Shown one piece after another: positions 31,835 through 39,770 of a DNA stretch of 39,770 nt. How positions within the stretch are numbered: position 1 is the stretch's first letter; each line of letters starts with the position of its first letter. Made by a program: the position numbers and the translations under genes. Origin of the DNA: Cyclostephanos tholiformis (taxonomy: Eukaryota; Bacillariophyta; Thalassiosirophyceae; Thalassiosirales; Thalassiosiraceae); NCBI GenBank assembly GCA_036939975.1, contig JALLPB010000006.1, positions 1 through 39,770 of the forward strand, in the 5' to 3' direction. Below the pieces are notes generated by a model that worked only from the letters and a program-made list of their open reading frames with translations, had not been told where the DNA came from and ran no database searches.

Positions 31835-34543
31835 ATGATGAAGCGTTTCATCTGGGACGGGGGCATGCTCCTACCAAGGTCCCATCGGACGATCGTCACC
31901 CATCGGGGCGATCGTCCTCGATCTATGTGGTCGATGATGATGTTGTCCTCTTCCTCCCCCACGGCCGCGCGGTCGGTGACGGCCTTGTCATCCCCCGGCG
32001 CATCGTCGTCGCCATCTTCATGGTCGTCGTCGTCGTCGTCGCACGATCCGACGTCCCCACCTCGCGACGGCTATCCGGAACGGACGTCCCATGCCCCGTC
32101 GTTGTCGTTATCATCTGTATCGTCTTTATCAATTCGAAGGGGATTGACCACCATCACGACGTTGCCGTCGTCGTCGAAAGAATATGGCGCTACCCTCTTC
32201 GGCCTGCCGAATCTCCGTAGTCCGAATGAATTCGTGCGACTCGCGAACAATGCCATTCGCGACTGCGACGCGATACGAAGTAAACTCGCGACCTCCCTCT
32301 CCAACTCCTCCTCCACCTCATCATCATCATCCCATGATAATGCCGTGGCGAAGGCCAAATCGACGCTCCGCCTCATCGACGACATATCCAATATCGTGTG
32401 CACGGTCATAGACGCCGCCGAGCTATGTCGTTCAGTGCATTATTCGCCGCGTTGGCGACGTGCCGCAACGGACGCGTTCGGGATACTCAGTGAGTACATC
32501 GGCAGCCTCAACGCCGATGCCAGCATATATATGAGCTTGAGACGATTCGTCTTCGCGGACGATCGTGGCGACGAGTATGACGGTAGGACCGGAATATCGA
32601 CGACTCACTCTGCCCTGCTGTTGGAACTCCCGCGAGAATACCAGCGCATGGCCATGGCCATGCGAAGGGAATTCGAGAGGGATGGGATACATTTATCGTA
32701 CAATAAGCGTGAGGAGGCGAGGGAGATGAATAACATCATCGTTGGACTCGAGAGTTTATTCACGTCGAACATCACCGAGAAGGTCAAGTACTTCGACGTA
32801 TCGGGGACCGAAATGATATCGATGGTCGACGACATCGTTCCTCGTCACGTACTCGGTCAGCTCGTACGACGACAAACGGCCATATCCCCGAATCATCGAT
32901 CGGACGCATCATCCAATGCCGACGATGATGCCGGTAGACTCACGCTATCGTCGGACGCGCTCCTGTGCAACACGCTACTAGCGCACTCGCCGTCCTCGGC
33001 ATTGCGAAAGGAGGTGTACGTCCAATCTCACACGTCCGTGCCCGAGAATCTCGGCGTGCTCGACTCGCTAATTCGATATCGACATTTGCACTCATCATTG
33101 TTGGGGTATCGCAGCTACGCCCATCGTGTATTATCAGATCGAATGGTCCTTTCGCCCGAAAACGCGATGGCATTCTTGAACGAGATGGAAAGACGGGGTA
33201 AGGACGTCTTCCGTCGTGATATGGATGCGATAACGCATGTCAAAAGGAAGATGGAGGGAGGATACGGTGACGTTGAGCCGTGGGACGTACCGTATTACAC
33301 ATCACTCGTCAAGGCGCAGCGGCAGTTTGTGCGGTGGAAGGAAGATGACGCCGGTGGCACCACCGGCGCCGACGAGGACGGCGACGATTTTGATGAGTAT
33401 TCCCAATTCGTCGGATATTTCACAGTCGAGAATAGTATCGAGGGGATGAAGGTTTTGGTCAGGGAATTATTCGGTATCACGATGAGGGAGGTAAATATAC
33501 CCATAGAGGAGCGGTGGGATGTTGATAATGATGCATCTGATTCCGGATCATCATCGTCAACGGGTGACTATAATGGCGGTGGCGGCAGAGGCTTGAGGAA
33601 ATTCGTTTTCCACCACGAGGTCGACGGCATCCTTGGGACGATGTATTTCGACCTGCATCCGCGCGAGGGCAAATTCCTCCACGCCGCCCACTTCACGATC
33701 CGATGCGGGCGAATGCGTAATGACGAGGACGTCGATGAAGAGGGCCGATGGGGTGGTCGCGACAACGACGGCGGTGTGCAATGGGAGGATAAGGGCGATC
33801 ATCAGCTCCCGATCGTCGCGCTGGTGTGCAATCTCTCCCCGTCGTCACAGTCCTCTGCATCCATGGCTCAGCTATCGCATTCTGAGGTGGAGACTCTCTA
33901 CCACGAATTCGGCCATGGGCTCCACTCGTTGCTGTCGCGGACGTCGTTCCAGCACCTTTCTGGCACCCGCGCCTCGATGGACTTCGTCGAGACTCCCAGT
34001 CACCTCCTAGAGGCATTCGCACGCGATCCCGGCTTCCTATCACAAGTGCTGGCGCGGCACTACGTCACAGGCCGTCCCATGTCGGTACGGAAGGCGCGTC
34101 ACCTGGCGTTGTCTCACCTGGACTTTCGTGGCCTAGAGGTGCAGACCCAGATAGTGCACAGCAAGTTTGACCAAGCGCTGTTTGGGCCGAATCCGTGCAC
34201 GACTTCTCTGGGCGGGTGCACCTCAACGGAAATGTTTGAGCGACTGCACCGGGAGGCAGGAGTGCCGTTCGCGAGTGGTACGCACTGGCACAGCCGATTT
34301 GGACACTTAGTCACCTACGGCGCGGGATATTACGGTTACCTGTACTCTCAGACGTTCGCCGCGGATATATGGACGAGCACCCTAGCTTCGTCATCAACGT
34401 CGTCGGATTTACGACGAGAGGGGGGGACGAAGATATGGAAAGAGATGTTAATTCATGGTGGCGCAAGGGATCCGAAGGAGATGATACATGCCGTTCTCGG
34501 GAGGGAGCCAAGCGTAGATCCCTTCTTCAACGGAATGTCATAA
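31835..34543 (+). CDS. Mitochondrial intermediate peptidase (M3 metallopeptidase)
   Basis: This zinc peptidase removes an octapeptide from imported matrix proteins after the main processing peptidase. It has 902 residues in one exon; family members are about 700-800. The zinc site is YHEFGHGLHSLL (His690, Glu691, His694), with the third ligand Glu719 in FVETPS, 29 residues after His690 as in thimet oligopeptidase. The MIP N-terminal box GATLFGLPNLRSPNEF is present, as are QHLSGTRASMDF, VTYGAGYYGYLYSQTFAADI and a C-terminal HGGARDPKEMIHAVLG. The start (ATG ATG AAG) opens a presequence rich in Arg and Ser, fitting mitochondrial import. The extra length comes from low-complexity inserts: Ser runs near residues 38-70, an acidic GADEDGDDFDEYS near 510-520, and a Gly/Asp segment near 655. 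The gene is visibly richer in GC and CpG than the dynein gene. Confidence 0.95.
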   Translation: MMKRFIWDGGMLLPRSHRTIVTHRGDRPRSMWSMMMLSSSSPTAARSVTALSSPGASSSPSSWSSSSSSHDPTSPPRDGYPERTSHAPSLSLSSVSSLSIRRGLTTITTLPSSSKEYGATLFGLPNLRSPNEFVRLANNAIRDCDAIRSKLATSLSNSSSTSSSSSHDNAVAKAKSTLRLIDDISNIVCTVIDAAELCRSVHYSPRWRRAATDAFGILSEYIGSLNADASIYMSLRRFVFADDRGDEYDGRTGISTTHSALLLELPREYQRMAMAMRREFERDGIHLSYNKREEAREMNNIIVGLESLFTSNITEKVKYFDVSGTEMISMVDDIVPRHVLGQLVRRQTAISPNHRSDASSNADDDAGRLTLSSDALLCNTLLAHSPSSALRKEVYVQSHTSVPENLGVLDSLIRYRHLHSSLLGYRSYAHRVLSDRMVLSPENAMAFLNEMERRGKDVFRRDMDAITHVKRKMEGGYGDVEPWDVPYYTSLVKAQRQFVRWKEDDAGGTTGADEDGDDFDEYSQFVGYFTVENSIEGMKVLVRELFGITMREVNIPIEERWDVDNDASDSGSSSSTGDYNGGGGRGLRKFVFHHEVDGILGTMYFDLHPREGKFLHAAHFTIRCGRMRNDEDVDEEGRWGGRDNDGGVQWEDKGDHQLPIVALVCNLSPSSQSSASMAQLSHSEVETLYHEFGHGLHSLLSRTSFQHLSGTRASMDFVETPSHLLEAFARDPGFLSQVLARHYVTGRPMSVRKARHLALSHLDFRGLEVQTQIVHSKFDQALFGPNPCTTSLGGCTSTEMFERLHREAGVPFASGTHWHSRFGHLVTYGAGYYGYLYSQTFAADIWTSTLASSSTSSDLRREGGTKIWKEMLIHGGARDPKEMIHAVLGREPSVDPFFNGMS

Positions 34544-35320
34544 AATGTGCGGGTGGAAGATAATAAAAACCTCTTCCATATCGCCCTACAAGGAGGAGGA
34601 CTTCGGGGTGATGCTACATGGCCATAAAGTGCGCGTTGTAGCATTTTGTATTCTCATGTTGATTGCTCTTTAGAGCAAGCTGATCAATGAATTCGACACC
34701 TAATACTAAACGTAATATATGCAAAAAAAAATTCCTCACCGGCCATAAACTGGCACATCTCCCTCTTGCCAAACATGTGAGCTAAAGCGTCCAGGACCTA
34801 ATCTTCTTCCTGAACCTCGCTCGACAGCCACATGCCAACAACGACGGAATCAGTGATGTCGAACTCTTGAGCCTGATACATCGCGTGCAACTGCTCTTGT
34901 GTTCCAGCTTGGAGACATTCAGTCGCTGACCCTTTTGTGTTCTCCAAAAGAGCGATTTCTTTCACGATGTGGGATTGATTTCTTACATGTATGAATTGCG
35001 CTCATGGTGTTTGAAAGCATGGCTCTTTGACTGACATTCGAAATTATTGGGAATTCAAGCTCCTTGTCACCAAAGCTTTCTTTTGATACAGACATCTGTA
35101 TCCCTTCAATTCCCTGCAGACATGGCATCTTAGCATTGCAGAAATCAAGGTTGCCATAGCCCCACATCATTGTTGCACTTGAGACTTGAGTCTGTTGCCA
35201 CTTGGTTGTGCCGAACTGCAACTGATACATTTGCATCACACAAGTACTGCTATTGTCATGACTGTCCATCATACCTTCCCCATGAGTGACAGGATCAATG
35301 CTTAGTTAAGTTAGTTAGTT
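34544..35320 (-). pseudogene. Unrecognised degenerate coding remnant
   Basis: Minus-strand frames look protein-like but are broken. The frame at 35272-34919 contains DKELEFPIISNVSQRAML. A second frame continues with HIVKEIALLENTKGSATECL and MYQAQEFDITDSVVVGMWLS, then a TAG and LDALAHMFGKREMCQFMAGEE. I do not recognise the family. The frame switch and stop in otherwise codon-like sequence suggest a decayed gene. A TTAG/TTAGT microsatellite follows at about 35301-35330. Confidence 0.4.
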
Positions 35321-35331
35321 AGTTAGTTAAT
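35301..35331. repeat. (TTAG)n microsatellite
   Basis: TTAGTTAAG is followed by four TTAG units. It is simple sequence and too short to be telomeric; no other telomere-like sequence was seen. Confidence 0.8.
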
Positions 35332-35558
35332 CATTACGCTACCACGATTGGGCTTAGTGCGTTTGGTGGAGAGAGACACGAGATCCTCTCCTTCCAAAAA
35401 ATCATTGGACCTTAAGATCTCCGCGTTTCACACATGTTTTGCTTCATAATCGTAAAGCCTCGAAAATGAACACAAGTGATGGAGTGATGTTTGTTTTTTG
35501 ATGTATTTTCACTTTGGCATATAGTATATAGTTGCTCTCCTGTCCGCCCCTCTGATTT

Positions 35559-36716
35559 TTAGAAACTGGCATTGAGAACGAAGGATTGATTCACAGGATC
35601 TACGCTGACCCCAGATTTGAAGTACTCTCCGACTCGTTTTTCGAAGAAATTCGTTTTGCCTTGGAGACTAATCATTTCCATCCATTCGAACGGATTGCCA
35701 ACTCGGTAGTGACGGTCACATCCGAGACTAAGAAGAAGTCGATCGGCACAGAATTTTATGTAGTCACACATCATGCTTGAGTTCATCCCGATCAGTTCAA
35801 CAGGGAGGGTGTCAACAACAAATTCCATTTCAATCTCGACCGCACTGCATGTGATTCCAGTGATGCATGTAGTTGGGAGCTTGTTGATAAGCTTCGAGTA
35901 GAGGAGGCATGCAAAGTTGCAATGCATCCCCTCATTGCGGCTTATCAGCTCATTGCTGAAGCACAACCCCGGCATTAAACCTCGCTTCTTCAGCCAGAAG
36001 ATGGCACAGAAGGAGCCCAAAAAGAATATTCCTTCGACCGCAGCGAATGCAATCATGCGTTCGGCAAAGCTAGCTGCGGCGGGTTCGCACCATTTGAGCG
36101 CCCACTGTGCTTTCAGCTGGACGCATGGTACTGTTTTGATCGCTCGTAAGAGGTGTAGTTTTTTTGCAGGATCTTTGTTGTATGTGTCGATAAGGAGTGA
36201 ATATGTCTCGCTGTGGATATTTTCGACAGCAATTTGGAAGCCATAGAAGCATCAAGCCTCCGGTGACGTAATTTCCGTGGCAAAATTGCTGCTCAAGTTC
36301 TCGTTTACGATGCCGTCGGAAGCGGCAAAGAAGGCAAGAACGTGCGTAATGAAGTGTTGCTCGGTCGACGACAATCGGTTCCAGTCCAATGCGCCGGCCA
36401 ATAGGTCGATTTCTTCGGCAGTCCAAAAGGAGGCTTCGGCATTCTTGTACATCCTCTATATGTCATTGTGCTGGATGGGGAAGAGGTCAAAACGATGGGG
36501 ATTTACTTGGAGAAGCAGTTCAGGCAGAAGATGTCCTCATGCTTCGGCCTTTTTGTGACGTGATATCTTTGGCGATGGCGGAGGTTTGGCGGCCTTCCTC
36601 ACAGTCAACGGCTGAGTGGTGGTGTTGCAGAATTCTTTCCAGTTGTCACCGTTGTCACGAATGAAGTTTGTGATCTCGTGGAAGGCCTGGTACGTGACAA
36701 CGTGCTCGAGGGGCAT
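35559..36716 (-). pseudogene. Ribonucleotide reductase small subunit (class Ia R2) with three in-frame stops
   Basis: R2 holds the di-iron/tyrosyl-radical cofactor for dNTP synthesis. One frame runs from ATG 36716 to the stop at 35559: 386 codons, the normal R2 length. Three in-frame stops interrupt it: TGA at 36537-36539 (codon 60), TAG at 36456-36458 (codon 87, where the family has Trp: [18 protein letters not shown]) and TGA at 36252-36254 (codon 155, where the family has Arg: EA-stop-CFYGF). There are no indels. Codons for all six iron ligands remain ([14 protein letters not shown], including the radical Tyr; [14 protein letters not shown]). The usual FTLDADF tail that binds R1 reads FVLNASF, and RDEG reads RNEG. 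The pattern fits a young pseudogene decayed by C-to-T changes. Readthrough is unlikely but untested. Confidence 0.9.
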
Positions 36717-37042
36717 GGTGATGGTGTTTTCTGGGTGGTGGAGGTGGAGGTGATGTGATGTAGATGTATGTGTTGTGTAGGAGTGTGTGTGTACTTTGTT
36801 GTGTGTAGTGTGGAGCAGAATTTCGGTGATTGAGTGCTAACAGAGCATGAGGTCAGAATGAGAAAGGGGAAGGGGAAAGTATGTCCCTGGCTGTGCCATT
36901 TTCTTGTGTGTGGAAGATTGTGTCCCCCTTTCTTGATTCTGGCCTATGTCCGCTGATTCTTCTTCGTATTTGTGAGGAAGAATATTCGAAGGGGGGAGTT
37001 TGACAGAAAAGATATTACGCACGATCTTTGACAGAAAAGATA
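36717..37042. other. Leader-like sequence of the R2 pseudogene and a 28-bp tandem repeat
   Basis: On the minus strand, the sequence before the R2 ATG is rich in ACAC and CCACC (about 36717-36800), like diatom 5' leaders. A 28-bp unit beginning TTTGACAGAAAAGATATTA is present twice at 36999 and 37027. No other gene is seen. Confidence 0.55.
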
Positions 37043-37662
37043 TTATGCGCAATCTTTGAGGTATTCGTGCGCATTGTTGAGAAGCTGAAAAAAGGTAGAA
37101 GCTTCAGATGTGCTCAGACCAGTGGTCGCTGGAATATTCTTGTCAGGATGATATTTTCGGGCGAGTTGCCAATAATGAACTTTGATCTCTGTCTCGGATG
37201 CTCCTAGTCCAAGTCCGAGGATGGTGAGTGAGTGAAACATGCTTCTCCCGACCTGCGTGCAGAAGTCCTTGCCAAGCCATTGTTTTGGATTGTATGGCGT
37301 AGGGGGGGGGGAGCAAACTGTGGACTGTGTTGGTGCGCGAAGGGAGGGTGTCTCGGCGACGGGGGAGGTTGATGTTGTCCTTGCCCCCGTGTGTCGTTTA
37401 GATGCCCTCCCTGTCTGTCCGCATCATTGTCCGCATTGGTGTTATTCTCACCATTTGTATTGTCAACGCTATCATTGTCATTAGTGGTTGCGGAGGGGCG
37501 TCGTCCGTTGTTAGTGCGTCGTGCCCGCCACAATGGCAGCGGCCCCCATGTTTCTGGCCGCTCCGGCAAGGGCATGGCAGGATGGAGTAGGCGTTGCATG
37601 AGCTGATTCCAGTAATCTGTGTCATTTGCTTTGTGAATCCAGTCTGCAAGGATCCGAATCAA
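37043..37662 (-). pseudogene. J-domain (DnaJ-like) protein, 5'-truncated and split at a poly-C tract
   Basis: The C-terminal 65 residues form a J domain: LTILGLGLGASETEIKVHYW, then QLARKYHPDKN with the HPD motif needed to stimulate Hsp70, then FFQLLNNAHEYL. Upstream, in another frame, lies RILADWIHKANDTDYWNQLM followed by a long Asn/Asp/Pro-rich linker. The frames meet at a run of ten C (plus-strand G10, 37302-37311). Eleven C would join ...QFAPP to PTPYNPKQWLGKDFC and then the J domain. There is no ATG before RILADW (TTG at that position, TGA just upstream), so the 5' end is lost or in another exon. The architecture matches a J-domain family expanded in diatoms. Probably non-functional as it stands. 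Confidence 0.7.
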
Positions 37663-39480
37663 TCGATGTTGACAGTGTCAATATCTTTAAAGAGCAAGCC
37701 TAAGTTGTCCACCATAAAAAATTTCCCGGTCATCTGTGGTTGTTCAACTCGTCGTTTGTGATCACAGCAGGCTGTAATCCTGTTCCGCGTAGGTACACAA
37801 TGCCAGGGGATCAATCGTTTCATTGGTGCCCAAAGGCATTACTTACTATTGCAGGGATATTACTTTTTAATTCTCTTTGCCTTGCATCATTCATTAGTCC
37901 TGAACTAACAAAATCCATTGTAGGAAGGGCAGCATATCAGTCCTGATTCAGTTGATTCATAATTGTTCATTCGATTGCACTTGGTGCTTATTTGCTGCAT
38001 ATCCTTCTTTAGTCCTGGGCTGATAGAATCAACTGTTGATGATGAGAGGCACCCTACCCTTCAGCTTCTGACAGTTTGGCATGCCTTTTATTGATAATGT
38101 GCACAACCATCAAGCAATAACCTTTGTTTTCTTGTCAGCAATCTTCCATGTTGCTGCCACAGTCTTTACTAGATCGGTAAATTATGCCACTGTACTGGAC
38201 AACTTGAAGGAGGAAAATCCTGTCAGAGAAACATTGCAATGACCTCATTCAGTTGAATAGAACTGAACAAAAAGTAACTCACGTCCATGTGACTTCACAT
38301 GCTTTTGTTTGGAGTTCTTTTCTGGCACATACCATCCCTTTGGCATATGCACATGCTACCACCTTGTCCGCTGCTCGGCCCACTTGATGGCAATAAACCA
38401 CCGAGTGATGCCACCAAGCTCAAGATGAAGAAGCTCTCTCGATTGCCCCATCCCCTGAGTCTCAACGTCCTCCCTTCTCCAACCAGCAGATGGAGCATGA
38501 CTAGTGACTAATCACCCCATTCATGGATTTGTGATGGGATACAAGGGACTCATCATCTCATATTGCCATTTTTATTTTCATAACAATTGATTTCTACAAA
38601 CAAAAGCTTTCACTGCCAGTACCACCTCCGCCACTGTTGGCGATGGCGGCAAACCAAGGGGGAGCACCAAGCTCAATGCAATCACCAGGCACAACTGTCC
38701 CATGACAAAGAAAGAATACACAATTTTTGCAACCATCGTACTAAATGGTTAGAGTGTGACACACAGCAATTGGCAGAGCAAAAGCTCTTTTGTTAATCTT
38801 CTTTTATGCAATTATGTATGCCTCACCAATCTCATGGCTGTTTTCCACCTCAATGATGAAGGAGACAGACAAGAATTGGCATGAATCCTTGCCTGCTTCT
38901 CACTGCTAATGCTTGGAGCAACAGCTCTCACTCCAAGGATTGTGGAGCAAGTGTGGGGAAGCAATCATATCGTGAAAAGACACCTCGGCAGAACCCAAGG
39001 AGATCTTGCTCTCATCCAATGATGACTTCTTTCATTTGCTGTTGTGGCAAACAACACATTCCACCTTTGGCTTACACGCTATTTAATGATACCTTTGTTG
39101 TCCCACCCTAAAGCCTTGCCCATGTACCACCAGGAGTACGAGACATTCTAAACATAGTTGGGAATGCCATCTCTGCTATCTATCCGTGAGCCCCTACCTG
39201 CTGGACAAGATCGTATTGACATCCTTCTTAACAACATACGGTCAAGCTCCACCGACCCCACCTCACTAACATTTGAGGATATTGTCACCTCCTGGTTCTC
39301 GGACCTACTTCTTAGTGGTAACCAAGCCACTGACAACACAGGAGTTGATAACCGAATCTTCCAAGCCTATGGGCTATCTCCATAAAAACTGTCCCACCCC
39401 TCTTTGTTTCACTTCGAAAATCTCTTTGCAAAATGGCTTCTATGTTTAGTGCTACACAATTATGAGAAAAAGCCCTATGA
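37663..39480. other. Stretch without a recognisable gene
   Basis: Short open frames on both strands (for example 38299-38511 +, 38881-39111 +, 39158-39385 +) match no family I know. The phrase TTAGTCCTG(A/G)(A/G)CT recurs near 37896 and 38011, hinting at decayed repeats. The frame at 39158-39385 (EPLPAGQDRIDILL, TFEDIVTSWFSDLLL) has protein-like composition, but it is short and isolated. Confidence 0.45.
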
Positions 39481-39504
39481 ATCCAGCAGCAAACTTAGTT
39501 GGGA

Positions 39505-39640
39505 ATGTCGGCGACATGTCGCCAATATGTCACCGACAGCCAACAATATCGGCAAAATTCTGCCGACAGGGCGATGTCGCGACATCGACATATTTTTTTT
39601 TTTCGTTCCCGCGCAAAAAAATGTCGGGAAATGACGACAT
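39505..39640. repeat. Cluster of TGTCG/CGACA palindromes
   Basis: Two perfect palindromes occur: GGCGACATGTCGCC (39510-39523) and CGATGTCGCGACATCG (39572-39587). Further ATGTCGG, CCGACA and TGACGACAT copies lie among them, followed by a T run (39592-39603). The density of one hexamer on both strands is far above the rest of the window. Confidence 0.8.
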
Positions 39641-39770
39641 TTCATAGTTATGCACAAAAGTATCGTACCGTAGAGTACATCCACTTCAACAAACAACAAA
39701 ATCTACTACTCCAACACACAACAACCAACTCGAGCCGCCGCCACCCTCCTACCATCGGCTTTTCCCTCCT
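39604..39770 (+). promoter_or_regulatory. Possible promoter or 5' leader of a gene beyond the window
   Basis: GTTCCCGCGCAAAA (about 39605-39618) resembles an E2F/DP site (TTSSCGC core). It is followed by CA- and CT-rich sequence (39680-39770) of the kind seen before the ATGs in this window. No start codon with a long frame is reached before the window ends. Inference only. Confidence 0.35.

Noticed and set aside
35301..35331. Telomere-like TTAG repeat
   Set aside because: Only about five short units, internal to the window; simple sequence.
35335..35440. Possible tRNA gene
   Set aside because: No cloverleaf or T-loop consensus (GTTCGA) could be placed; no convincing tRNA or rRNA was seen anywhere in the window.
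36252..36254. Selenocysteine TGA in the R2 gene
   Set aside because: The family has Arg here, a second stop is TAG at a Trp position and a third stop lies upstream; decay is the simpler explanation.

Overview
The window looks like nuclear DNA of a diatom, most likely a centric one. Diatom-type features are the Copia polymerase remnant, the DUF6818-like and J-domain families, short GT-AG introns of 88-114 nt, and a TerC protein whose leader fits import into a complex plastid. An outer-arm axonemal dynein heavy chain implies flagellated cells; centric diatoms have flagellated sperm, whereas sequenced raphid pennates lack flagella. The assignment is inference, with no species-level evidence.

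Layout. (1) 1-14 kb is transposon-rich and gene-poor. It holds a DUF6818-like gene split by a poly-G tract, two foldback or MITE-like elements, a roughly 320-bp direct duplication, and a decayed Copia LTR retrotransposon (5579-10239) with two 270-bp LTRs and a 5-bp AACAT target duplication. The Copia element sits between two inverted transposase fragments. Downstream are a second MITE, minisatellites and coding remnants. (2) 14.0-34.6 kb is a compact gene island: outer-arm dynein beta-type heavy chain (-), dephospho-CoA kinase (-), TerC family protein (+), prenylated ubiquitin-fold protein (-) and mitochondrial intermediate peptidase (+). (3) 34.6-39.8 kb is decayed again: an unrecognised remnant, a full-length ribonucleotide reductase small-subunit pseudogene with three in-frame stops, a 5'-truncated J-domain gene split by a poly-C tract, and AT-rich sequence ending in palindromes that may precede a gene outside the window.

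The island genes do not form one pathway (motility, CoA synthesis, plastid membrane, ubiquitin-like membrane protein, mitochondrial protein maturation). They share compact spacing: CoaE and dynein are in tandem about 200 bp apart, CoaE/TerC and UBL/MIP are divergent pairs, and TerC/UBL are convergent.

The main gene-model corrections are: dynein starts at an ATG at 27657, in a 140-nt first exon followed by an 88-nt intron (the long open frame itself opens on GTG, not ATG); TerC has a 107-nt intron; the ubiquitin-fold gene hides a 114-nt in-frame intron. I found no convincing new biological system. The points most worth a second look are the split genes at homopolymers, the transition-only R2 pseudogene, and the membrane-embedded CoaE.
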